Shown here piece after piece: positions 41,390 to 52,261 of a DNA stretch of 64,000 nt; positions within the stretch are counted from its first letter, which is position 1, and the number at the start of each line of letters is the position of its first letter. Source of the DNA: Luidia sarsii. Taxonomy: Eukaryota > Echinodermata > Asteroidea > Paxillosida > Luidiidae. The stretch covers positions 22,957,727 through 23,021,726 of the forward strand of contig OX465109.1 in NCBI GenBank assembly GCA_949987565.1. Direction: 5' to 3'. The notes beneath the pieces were generated by a model that worked only from the letters and a program-made list of their open reading frames with translations, ran no database searches and was not told where the DNA came from. The translations under genes were made by a program, and so were the position numbers.

Positions 41390-42590
41390 TATATACAAAA
41401 AATCTTGCAAACTGCTTTAATACTGACTAAAATTACCAAAATGCAAATCTCAAAATTTAGTGGGCCTGACGTTTCGATCCTAGCAGGACCTTTCTCAAAG
41501 GCAGAGTGACAAGGACAAAACAGATACATGTAAAAGAAGGAAGGGGGAAGAGAGTGAATAGGACACGGATGAGAAACAAAGTACAAAGAGTAAAGCTGGT
41601 AGGGAGAGATCAAAGGGAAGGGCAAGGAGTAGGGTAGGGATTAGTGAAAAGAGGGGGAAAGATCAAAGAGAGAAGTGTGGAGGAGTGAACACAACAGAAG
41701 GATTATCAGAAAGCTTACATGGTGTTAGTCATTACCCCCCACTAACACTGTTGTCAACCTTTCCTCTTCTTTTCTAACTGATGCGGACCATATGTTACTT
41801 TCCAAGGGTTTGATAATGATGTCACCGCGGGAACGTAGAGTATTGAGAGCAAGACGTTCTTCCCTAGGGAGATTGTCGTGGGGCTTACGGGTAAGATGAG
41901 AGGAGTTGCAAACTTGAGAACTGACTGCTTGCACATACGTTTCAAGGGCTGGAACACGGTTCTTGGGGGGACCCAGGTGCTTTTTACTCGGAAAGGTTCT
42001 TCTTGACTGAGCATTACTTGGTCAACTTTGGGGGGAGTTGGACAAAAGTTCAAACCCTTGGAAACTAACGTATGCTCCGCATCAGTTAGAGAAGAAGAGG
42101 AAAGGTTGACAACATTGTTAGTGGGGGGTAATAGTGTCGATATGCAGTGTCGTGATGGACAGCGTGAAGAGGGAATTCACTTTGCTCTACGGGGGATAGA
42201 ATCCCTTGGTCACCGTAGTGATGCTGTCCGGCTTAGCCGTGAGAAAATGTGGATGAAGCGTCTTTGGACTATTTAACCACATGGTCTCAACATCCAGGAG
42301 GGTAATGACTAACACCATGCAAGCTTTCTGATAATCCTTCTTTTGTGTTCACTTCTCTCTTTGATCTCTCCCCCTCTTCTCACTAATCCCTACCCTACTC
42401 CTTGCCCTTCCCTTTGATCTCACCCTACCAGCTTCACTCTTTGTCCTGTTTCTCATCCGTGTCCTATTTACTCTCTTCCCCCTTCCTTCTTGTACATGTA
42501 TCAGTTTTGTCCTTGTCACTCTGCCTTTGAGAAAGGTCCTGCTAGGATCGAAACGTCAGGCCCACTAAATTTTGGTATTCTTTTGTTTAA
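41390..42590. mobile_element. Inverted pair of PLE fragments (right copy)
   Basis: The left arm is minus-strand PLE: a tail at 41,445-41,510, then 41,725-41,950 with LPREERLALNTLRSRGDIII, the block that precedes RT motif A in PLEs. The right arm is plus-strand: ESLGHRSDAVRLSREKMWM at about 42,190-42,255 and the 3' tail to about 42,575. Around the centre, actgatgcggaccatatgtt (41,778) and its approximate complement (about 42,070) are inverted copies. The left duplicate (3,790-4,110) keeps only the outer parts. Confidence 0.8.
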
Positions 42591-42663
42591 ATAAAATACA
42601 CCTGAGATTAGACACTGGGCACATGAGGGTGTCTAGTAACCCAACTTGACGTATTTGAATGAT

Positions 42664-42844
42664 CTCAAAATTTAGTGGGCCTGACGTTTCGATCCTAGCA
42701 GGACCTTTCTCAAAGGCAGAGTCATTTCTGCCTTTGAGAAAGGTCCTGCTAGGATCGAAACGTCAGGCCCACTAAATTTTGAGATTTGCATTTTGGTAAT
42801 TTTAGTCAGTAAGCAGTTTGCAACATTTTTGTATATCACTTTAA
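42664..42844. mobile_element. Short palindromic PLE-derived element with 13-bp target duplication
   Basis: 181 bp: reverse tail (ctcaaaatttagtgggcctg ... ctttctcaaaggcagag) joined to forward tail (ctgcctttgagaaaggtcct ... caacatttttgtatatcact). The flanks are perfect 13-bp repeats gtatttgaatgat (42,651-42,663 and 42,845-42,857). The left duplicate has that 13-mer once, at 4,177-4,189, and no insert, i.e. the empty site. It sits 23 bp upstream of exon 4, so it displaces the natural branch-point region of that intron. Confidence 0.93.
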
Positions 42845-42880
42845 GTATTTGAATGATATTCTTTTCCACATATCCTGCAG

Positions 42881-43165
42881 GTGTTTGATGGTGCAACAGG
42901 CAGGTACCAGACTACATTTGGGTCACGAGGCAGTGGATCCAACCAGCTGTACGGGCCAGTAGGCATTGCCATCGATTCCATGGGCTTTGTGGCCGTGGCA
43001 GAGGAAGGCAACAACCGTGTCCAACTGTTCACTCCTCACTGGGAATCCTTCCACATGCTACACAACCAAGAAAATCCTTTTCAATCTCCTCGGGGCGTAA
43101 TCTTCAACCAGCGCAAGGAGATAGTCGTCTGTGACTATGTCAATGACAGGATCCAATTATTCTGA
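42881..43165 (+). CDS. TRIM-NHL-type gene, exon 4 (last NHL blades)
   Basis: Terminal exon, acceptor cacatatcctgcag, phase 0, 94 codons and TGA. VFDGATGRYQTTFG completes the blade begun in exon 3. YGPVGIAIDSMGFVAVAEEG with NNRVQLF and SPRGVIFNQRKEIVVCDY with DRIQLF are the last two blades. The joined coding length with exons 1-3 is 1,821 bp including the stop (606 residues), within the usual range for TRIM-NHL proteins. Twelve residues differ from the exon at 4,213, several in blade loops (for example Asp/Tyr at exon residue 24, His/Asn at 45, Gly/Val at 87, His/Asp at 89, Met/Arg at 90). Confidence 0.9.
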   Translation: MFDGATGRYQTTFGSRGSGSNQLYGPVGIAIDSMGFVAVAEEGNNRVQLFTPHWESFHMLHNQENPFQSPRGVIFNQRKEIVVCDYVNDRIQLF

Positions 43166-43799
43166 ATGCATACCTTTCACTTCTTCCTTTTCATTTGAGT
43201 CAGGCAGCAATTTTCTGTCATTTCTGTAAAGATTCATCACTTTTATGAGGCATAACTGAAGAATAATTACATTGTTCTAATATAATTTGATCAGTCAATA
43301 ATTATTTGATTGGCACTGATTTGTATATTCTGGGTATATTTTGGGTATACGTAATTATATTGTTTTATATTTTGGATAATTTCAGACAGTCAGCAGTTTT
43401 CTGTTTTTCTTAAGGGATGTAACCGATGCATAACTGTTAATGAACAGTAATTAATCAGCATACATGAGACTAAATTCTTGCAGACAAATGTAGGTAACCA
43501 GGACTGAAGCTTGAAAGAAAACTATAACCGTTGAATGAGGCATGTATCCATAGCAACCAATACAGCAAGCAACTCACTCCATACATGCTGTGTTCTGCTT
43601 AGGCCTATGTGCAGTCAATTTGCACTGTCTGTACAGTGTGTCCTTTCCTATTTCCCATGCCCATAAAGTTAGAGGGCGCTGTTCATCAGCTGCCAGTCCT
43701 ATTTTACTGCTCCAAGTCTTCAATTTTTAATCCTTGAAAATCTCTGTTTTGTGACGCCATCCTTTCCTGGGTTTCTTCGGATGTGACTTTGATCGTTTT

Positions 43800-46700
43800 T
43801 AGAACACAATATTTGTGAGTTTTTGTGACATTTATTTATACTTGGAGTTGAAATCCTGCTAACTGGACTCATGTTCTGGACTGGACTAACATTGTTGCTT
43901 GTATTGCACAATGCCACCAAGCTGCAAGTCAACATATGCATGCACAGAACCTACTATTCATCAGGTAAAACTGCCATCGTGTTCCTTTCGTGTGACTTGG
44001 AATTCCTACGCCACATCCACATAATGTGTCAGTCAGGCTCTGTTCTACTGGATTTCCTGCTGCAAAGTCATCTCCTGTGAAGCAGTCCAAACATGGTTGC
44101 ACATGCCTTGCTATTCATGGGCATGATCCTCCCATCGACATTAGTTTTTATGGATGTTTCTAAAACCCCTGGCCCTTCCAATTCTCAGTTGGATACTGAT
44201 GCTGCATTCACTACATGTATCCATTCAAAAAGATTCATGGGTTATACACGTCATGAACTCCTGCGACTTCGCCGCCCTTCCAAGGGATTTATTGATCAAG
44301 AAACATTCCACGCACTTAAATTGAATAGTATTTTCCGATACCGTGGCCGTCGAGGCGGGAGGCGCAAAATGGAAGTGCCGGTAGTAATCAATCATCGCAG
44401 GGATTATGTTGTACGACCAAAACCATGTCCTCACGCACAAGTGCTAACTTCCTTGACAAGAACACAACTCCGCAGCTCAGCTGAAACTTTGCAGTTTAAA
44501 TACAAGGTCTGTGAGAAGTAAGTCAGCTTTGTTTGCTGACTACGTCTTCAGTAGTAAAGCTGACCTGTACTGTTTAGCTGAGACCTGGCTTATCGAGATG
44601 GACACTGCCCTAAAAGCTGAAATCACACCTACTGGATTCACTTTCCTGGATCATCCCCGCATGAACCGTACTGGGGAGGCACTGGCCTTCTCTTCAGAGA
44701 CAGTTTACATGTAACCCAAGTGGCTGCCGGTAAACTGAATTCCTTCGAGTATTCTGAGTGGATTGTCAGTTACAAGTTGTTTAAACTGCGGCTATCAATC
44801 ATTTATAGGCCTCCATACTCTACCAATCACCCAGTTACAACTACAGAATGTGGTGCCTACGGTATTTGGAATCAGTTGTCCTGTCAACAGAATCTGTACC
44901 CTTAACCGGTGACTTCAATGTGCATGTGGATGTGGCCAACGACCGTGATTCCATGTGACTTTTGGAATTGCTTGAATCCATGGGTCTTCAACAACATGTG
45001 GATCAATCAACGCACGAGCATGGTCATACGCTGGATCTTATCATCACTCGTCGTAATGATGAAGTTGTTAGTGATCACCCGTCTATTGATCACCTGTTTT
45101 CTGACCATTTTTCAGTACTTTGTGACCTCAATATGGCCAAACCTTCCCTCTCAACAAAACAGGTTTCATACAGGAAATTGAAATCAATTGACATTGATGC
45201 ACTGAAATCTGAACTTGCTTCTTCTAAGCTGTTTCAAGAAACCCTGAATGATCTGGACATCTTAGTGGACTGTTACAACACTACTTTAGTTGAGCTACTC
45301 GATCATCATGCCCCCATACAAACTAAAACAATTAAAGCCAGGCCCCTGATGCCCTGGTTTAATGATGAAATCAAGGCTGCAAAGAGGTCACAACGTCAAG
45401 CTGAGAGGAAATGGAAGCGTTCTGGGAATATATCTCACCTGAGGTCCTACAAGTACAGGAGAAACCGCACAAACTATCTAATGAAAATGGCCCGCCAAGA
45501 CTTCTACTCCAACCTCATTAAGGAAAACAATTCTGATCCTGGCAAACTGTTTGCGATCACAAAGAATCTTCTTGGTCACCGCAGTGAGGTTCCACTGCCT
45601 CCATTCACCAGCAAACATGTTCTTGGAAATGAAATGGGGCAGTTCTTCTTGGAAAAAATCAATAGAATTCAAAACCAACTGGACAATGCTGTGGCCTCCA
45701 TTACAGCAGATCCTCCCATTTCAGATAAGCCACCAGCGCAAACGAGTGCATTGGATTGTTTGTCACTACTTTCGGACAGTGACACAAAGTCTCTTATCTC
45801 CAAGGCATCTAAAAAACCTGCTCACTTGACCCAATGCCAACAGCACTGTTGATGAAGTGTCTTGATGTTATACTTCCGATGCTTACTGCAATGATTAACG
45901 TATCGTTGGATTCCGGAGTATTTGCACTTAACTGGAAAGAGGCCATAGTTACTTCACTGCTAAAGAAAGCAAACCTTGACTTGAGCTTCAACAATTATCG
46001 CCCAATTAGTAATCTTCAATTTGTTTCTAAGCTGAGCGAAATGGCTGTATTCCAGCAGGTGCACAATCACATGACTACCCATTCACTTTATCCAACATTC
46101 CAATCAGCGTATAGGAAACACCATAGCACCGAAACGGCTCTTCTTAAGGTTAAAAATGACATTTTATTGAACATGAACTCTCAGCAAGTCACTTTGCTAG
46201 TTTTATTAGATCTTAGCGCAGCATTTGACACTGTAAACCACACAATTCTGCTCCAGCGGCTTCAGACCAAGATAGGGATCCGTGGCATAGCACTGGATTG
46301 GTTCGCTTCCTACCTTGCTGACAGAAGTCAACAAATCTCCATACAGAGAGTCTTATCAGATGCATTTGAACTGAATTGTGGGGTTCTCCAAGGCTCTTGT
46401 TTGGGTCCACTATTGTTTACGATTTATACGTCCAAACTTTTTGACATAGTTGACAATCATCTTCCAAATGTGCATTGTTATGCTGATGACACTCAACTTT
46501 ATTTGTCTTTTAAACCTGGTTCAGATGTCACACAATTAGCAGCTGTTAAGGCTATGGACAATTGTATTAGTGACATTAGAGCATGGATGCTTCATGACAA
46601 ATGAATGATTAATGATGACAAAACTGAATTTCTAATCATTGGAGCCAAACAACGACTAGCTAAGCTTTCCGTTGACAACCTTAAAATTGGAAGCTGTAGC

Positions 46701-47620
46701 ATTGCTCCAAGTACTTCGGTCAGAAATCTTGGAGCTTTGTTTGATTCAAAATTGTGTATGAGCTCTCATATTACTAAGGCTTGTTCCATATCGTTTTTCC
46801 ATCTTATTATCGTATTAGCAAGTTTTTATCCAAGGATTCATTAGTCACCCTTATTCATGCATTTATTACTAACAGACTTGATTATTGTAATAGTCTCCTG
46901 TTTGGCTTACCCACCTCTGAATTAGCCAAGTTGCAACGAGTTCAAAACGCTGCTGCTAGGCTTGTAAGCAACACGCATAAATGCAACCATATCTCACCGG
47001 TCCTGCATCAATTACATTGGCTGCCAGTGAAATTCCGTATTGATTTTAAAATACTCCTGTTAACATTCAAAGCCTTACATGGCTTGTCCGCAAGGTACAT
47101 TCGTGATCTTGTTGGTGTTAAGAAGGCATCTACCTATTGCTTACGATCTTACAATAACCTATGTTTGGAAATTCCTAAAGGTAGAATGTTAAAGACACTG
47201 GGGCATAGATCGTTTCTATATGCAGCCCCTGATTTATGGAACAAGTTGCCCTCTGAAATCCAACAATCTCAGTCTATTACTATTTTTAAGTGTAAAATAA
47301 AGACTTATCTTTTTAAATTGGCTTTAAACTAAGTAATTGTTTACTCTTAAATCTTGCTCGCAAATTTAAATCATTCCCACATTATTATTTTGGTTCTCTT
47401 TCTGTTTGTGTTTTCACTTGGTGCATTTGTGGGGAGGTTTTTAATAGGTTTTCTATATTATTGTTTGGTTCAGTCATTTTGAGATAATTTTGTTTTTGTA
47501 AGTGGTTTAAGTCTATTTGTAAATGAAATTTGATTGTTTTTATGTAATGCGCGTACGATCATTATCATGAGGACCGCTCAATATGAATTTTAAATTATAA
47601 TTATTATTATTATTACCAAG
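43800..47620 (+). mobile_element. Nearly full-length L2/CR1-type LINE (right copy)
   Basis: Counterpart of 5,163-8,985. 5' region 44,093-44,521 (RYRGRRGGRRK). Endonuclease and linker 44,511-45,852, open through the point where the left copy is shifted. RT 45,834-46,604 with YADD near 46,480, ended by a TGA at 46,602-46,604 where the left copy has TTA. C-terminus 46,781-47,332. It carries a small deletion in the 5' part compared with the left copy. Dead element with its own set of lesions. Confidence 0.9.
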
Positions 47621-47819
47621 CGGTCAAGCGGTGTTTATATTTTCATTTTAATTCTGACTCTCGATACCCTGGCAAGAGAGGAAAAGTACATTTTTGGCCT
47701 TTTCCAAAACCAAAGTCCATCGGAGTGAAGTGCTTTCAGTGGTTTCAGGCATGCAGTGGATCATGGATGCGCACGGTGTGTGGGCGATCGTCACTCGTTG
47801 TGTGCATGTGCGCGGTTGC

Positions 47820-49380
47820 TTGGCCGTTGCTATGGTGGGCGTGGCCTACTGGATCGGTGAATTTGAGCAGGACGATATTGAGTTGATTTGGCTCAAAATG
47901 TGTTCCAAAAAGGGATACAGTCTTTTAGGGTGTTTTATATAGAGCTCCTAATTCTCACACCAAACTCTTTGAAGACTTCCAGGTGGTTTAAGAAACAATT
48001 TTGCCATTTGTTGATTTCAATATACCTGGGTGTAATATATGCTATATTTGCTTCTACAAATGTAGAGCGTTTACATGTATGGCCATTGCCAGTATATTTG
48101 TTGATTTTAATGTACCTGGGTAATGTGGGTATAACATGTGCTATATTTGCTTCTTCTACAAATGTACAGCGTTTCCATGCTGCTTTAGATGTGCTTAATT
48201 TTCAGCAACTAGTAAATGTTGAAACTTGTCCAAAGTCAGCTATCAACCAGGGCTCAATAATTGATCTTATTTTTACAAACACACCCAACTTGTTTACTAT
48301 TGTATGTATTCAACCAGGTTTTGGTTCTAGTGATCACAATGATATCTTGTGTCATATTGTCACTGGTCACAAAGCTGAATCTGTTTCCTGGTATATCTAT
48401 CAATACAACAAGGCTGATTGGAACATTCTCTGTGACACTCTTAATAGAATCCATTGGAACACATTCTTTTGGCGAGAACATGATATTAATGATGCTTGGG
48501 ATACATTTCAAGAATTGTTACTTGCAGTAATCAAAGATGTTGCAACTATAGCTGAGCAGAGTGGTAAAAGACAAAACCCTTGGATTACCCATGAAATTGT
48601 TATTCTTAGTAAAAGAAAACATCATCCTTTCAAGGATCATAACAGAAATCCAAGCAGTGATTGTCTTTGGGCTAAAATAGACAATTTTACGCAGCCCAGT
48701 CATAATTATATCAAAATTTAGTAGGCCTGACGTTTTGATCCTAGCAGGACCTTTCTCAAAAGCCTTTGAGAAAGGTCCTGCTAGGATCGAAACGTCAGGC
48801 CCACTAAATTTTGAGATTTCAACTTTAGTAATTTTAGTCAGTAAGCAGTTTGCAACATTTTTGTATATCATTTTAAGCCCAGTCATATGCATCATTCAAT
48901 TAAGGATCTCTTTGAGAATTGCTCATCATCTCAGAAACACTTCTGTTGTGGATAGTCAATGCTGAAAAACCTGCACAAACAGCTTGCACAAATCAAATGG
49001 AGTGACGGTCACAGACCCTGCAGAAATTGCCAATTATTTAAACTAATAATTTAAAATTATTTCACAGTTGATAAAGCAGGTTTTTAAGTATGTGTACTTG
49101 TAGCCAATCATCTCAATTTTCTTCCTGTGATATTTCAGTAGTTGTTGGTGAAGTTAGAAGCTTACTTCAGAAAGTTATTCATAATAATGATGTGTACAGG
49201 TCAGCTTGGCCAGATACTATATCTCCAATGCTGCTGAATCTAGCAAGTGATAGTCTTACAGATCCACTCACACAACTATCTAATCTCTCTCTTCCATTGG
49301 GTGTTGTGCCTTCAGAATGAAAAATGACAAATATTGTGCCTCTTTATAAATCTAGTGACTCTCATAATGATATGATATCA
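47820..49380 (+). pseudogene. Second LINE fragment (right copy)
   Basis: Counterpart of 9,190-10,745: endonuclease end (SIIDLIFTNTP, SSDHNDILCHI), linker (NPWITHEIVILSKRK) and RT start (SAWPDTISPMLLNLASDSL). It carries the same palindromic PLE insertion at 48,705-48,875. Confidence 0.75.
48705..48875. mobile_element. Short palindromic PLE-derived element (right copy)
   Basis: Same insertion as 10,072-10,242, with 12-bp repeats agcccagtcata at 48,693-48,704 and 48,876-48,887. Shared by both duplicates, so older than the duplication. Confidence 0.9.
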
Positions 49381-49722
49381 ACATCCATGATTATATTGTA
49401 ATAAGCACTAGACATATCAATACTATCCAATTTGCTTGACACCATTCTCTCTTCAATCGTTTCCCTTCAAAGGTTGCGGGAGAGTTTGCTGTCTAGTGTA
49501 AAGGAATCTCTTTGATTGTCTTCATCTTCTTTCATTTGTGATTTACCTGAATACTGTCTTACACCTGCAGTCAATGTGAACTTGCCAATGTGAATATCCT
49601 GCAATGGTATCAACATGCTTGCTATAATGCTTGTTTTGTGCTTTGTTATATTATGGTCCTTATTTTTGTTTTCAGCTTTTAAGAGAGCCACTTTGGATTC
49701 GAATCCACCGCACGACCTTGAC

Positions 49723-49910
49723 CAGCTCGGTGGTCAGTGGTTAAGACACTCGTACTAGAAACCGGGAGTCGCGGATTCGAATCCCGCCCGAGCTGCCTGA
49801 AATATCTTTTATCAGGCACCGGGCAAAGCACTGAGCATTCAGTGTTTATCACGTCAAGCAAGGGCAAAAAGCAAAACTCATTGAATTACATTCTCCTGGA
49901 CGCAAACATC
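49723..49910 (+). mobile_element. tRNA-derived SINE (right copy)
   Basis: Here the acceptor arm pairs perfectly (cagctcg at 49,723-49,729 with cgagctg at 49,789-49,795), better than in the left copy, and box B is ggattcgaatcccgc. Body as at 11,160-11,275. Confidence 0.8.
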
Positions 49911-50944
49911 ATGTTATATCTATGAGACTTGATTGTAATATGGTTTGCATTATGGCAATCAGACAGGGATGTTGTCTATTAAATTTACTCTCTTGTAAAT
50001 ATATTTGTTTTAACTTTCAATGTTCTGTGATTTTGTATAAATTATATACATTGTTTTCCCCTATGAAATAAATCATTTTGTGTTTGTAAATACCAACATT
50101 TTGTTCTCAGTCTCTGGTTCTGACTACCTTCTCCTATTGATCCCTGAATTATTGTTTGGTTGTTTACCTTTCATGCACACGAGTTTCCCCAAAATTCAAT
50201 TTTTGTTAGGTTTCAGTTTCAGCAGCTGCAAGACAATCACTGGATTTTCACAAACAAGCAGATGATTTTTGAATGACACCCAAGAGCTAAAAAGATTGTA
50301 ATAAACACCCATTATGCATGCTATGGGTTGGATTTCAAGTAAACTGAAGACAAACTCAGATGAATTTGTTTAGAAATCAGAAATCGTCTGACAAGTCCCC
50401 AAATGACTGTTCAAATTATGTTCACGGGGCATAATTGACTGTGGGTGCATATTTGATGCAATTCTTTTTCTTAAAAGATGATTAGTTTTCACATTCTGTC
50501 TTTAAGAAAGTTCCTGCTCAGATCAAAACAGTAGGCCCTCTATCTACATTGTGAGTTTTCAAATTGCTTTTGCTGCCTGAGTGCTTCTGAACTAGTTCAT
50601 TCTAAGATTATTTTGGAAGCACTTTGACCATACTGATACTAAACGGGCAACCAATATTCCTTCCCAATCTGCCCCCTTCTCCCTTGCCCCGCCCCTTCAC
50701 CATCCCCTCCTTCAAATGATCAACCATTGATATCAATTTAATCAAATTTACCCCTTAGCCAAAATGTCTTACGAGTGATTATAGGCTACATAATCCTGTT
50801 TATACAAAGATTTCAGACTAAACAACCCTGTAACCACCCTCAAATTTAACTAAAACCATAGCAACCAGAAGCTGGGGATCCAATTTACAGAATTCAACGA
50901 TGAAGGGCGCCACCAATATCACGGTGTCCATATACTGTACTTCA
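49911..50944. other. Non-coding stretch (right copy)
   Basis: Counterpart of 11,276-12,309. A worn PLE tail lies near 50,500-50,545. No gene is seen. Confidence 0.5.
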
Positions 50945-51355
50945 CTACATGTACATGTACATGTACATGTATACATCACATACTGTACATATACTATGTA
51001 CATGTACATGTACACGTACATGGTACAGTGTACATGTACATGTACACTGTACATGTACACTGTACATGTACAGTGTACATGTACATGTGTACATGTGCAT
51101 GCACATGAACATGCACATGTACATGTACGTGTACATGTACATGTGCATGCACATGAACATGTACACGTGCATGTGCATGTGCATGTACATGTACATGTAC
51201 ATGTACATGTACATGTACATGCACATGTACATGACTGGTACCCGCTCACACGTGTGCGTGTGTATAGGCCAGACATAATGGACACCACCCGGTTTATGTC
51301 GGCTGGTTCCCGTCCCATACAAAACCAGGTAGTGGGAAGGGGACGGGAACCAGCC
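50945..51355. repeat. (ACATGT)n tract and bordering inverted repeat (right copy)
   Basis: 50,945-51,235 is acatgt/gtgcatgcac microsatellite. ggctggttcccgtc (about 51,301) and gacgggaaccagcc (about 51,340) form the bordering inverted repeat. The tract is shorter than, and differently arranged from, the left copy. Confidence 0.9.
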
Positions 51356-51783
51356 TCTTTGCGGTAAAATCGAATTCGTAAACAGAAGGTCCATTTCTGC
51401 GGCGTAATTTCCACGGAAAAAACCTGATCCAGCAGGTGAAAGACACGAAGGGTAGGATGGGGAAAGGTCCCGCCGGACTTGGGACGGGCGTGGAGTTGCT
51501 CCTGGTTGCTGGTGTACTTGCTACGGAGTCAAATAATCACTTGACACTTACAGAGGTAAGTTGTGGGCGTGTTGTAAATGCACCATTTTGTTGTGCACAT
51601 TTGTCCATAGGGAGCGAGTTGACTGACACCCGTAAATCCTTGCTATGCATGTGAGTTGTTATATACATCATGTACTAGACTAGTCCCACTTACTGGGCCG
51701 CTAGGAACTCCCCTTAATTTTAAACGAGTTTTGAGATTGTCTGTCGCACTAGCGTCCCACCGCGTTTAATATACAAAACGCAT
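51356..51783. other. End of the segmental duplication and unique flank
   Basis: Similarity to 12,780-12,973 continues to about 51,536. Beyond this no gene or known repeat is seen until the foldback arm at 51,784. Confidence 0.5.
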
Positions 51784-52127
51784 ACCCCCAGAACTGTGGG
51801 GTTCTACGTCGTCCGCTGCTCTCCCGACCGGAACCCCACAGATAACTAGGCTTTTTTCCCATAGGCTTCTGTGTAACGTTCACAAGTGCTGTGGCATAGG
51901 GATCAGCAGGTTCAGCATAACTCATAAAATACTGCTTCATTTGGCCCAAGATTTCTAGCAAATGTGGTTTACATACCACGCACCTGTGTGCAACTGTCCA
52001 TTTGGCGAAAATGTGTCGATTTCCAAAAAAAAATGGACGAAAACCTCCCGGTTTGGTCGCAAGATCCAAACGGCAGCGCCGCAACTGGCAGTCTGGTCCC
52101 CTGTACGTCTTCGCAGCAAGGCGCTAT
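51784..52127. mobile_element. One arm of the foldback element family, with inverted centre
   Basis: Matches 13,790-14,103 (tacccccagaactgtgg through ggcagtctggtcc). It then continues with gtacgtcttcgcagcaaggc, the reverse complement of the centre seen at 14,110-14,135 and 15,310-15,335. The second arm is missing. Confidence 0.8.
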
Positions 52128-52261
52128 ACAATACTTCCCTTCAGTGAAATTAATAGCCATCAGAAAGTGATAATTTTAATTAAATATCGAAAAAAGTCAA
52201 AAATTAGCAGTTTGAAGTTTTTACCAAGAACACCGGAGTCAAGCAGTCAGTTTGATGTCAA

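Larger units (their letters stand above)
37563..51536. repeat. Segmental duplication, right copy
   Basis: Right-hand copy of the block at 1-12,973. It differs by a fuller inverted PLE pair (41,390-42,590), an extra 181-bp palindromic element (42,664-42,844), small indels and a shorter (ACATGT)n tract. Because it contains the last exon of the gene whose first three exons lie at 29-36 kb, the duplicated unit appears to be centred on a TRIM-NHL locus. Confidence 0.93.
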
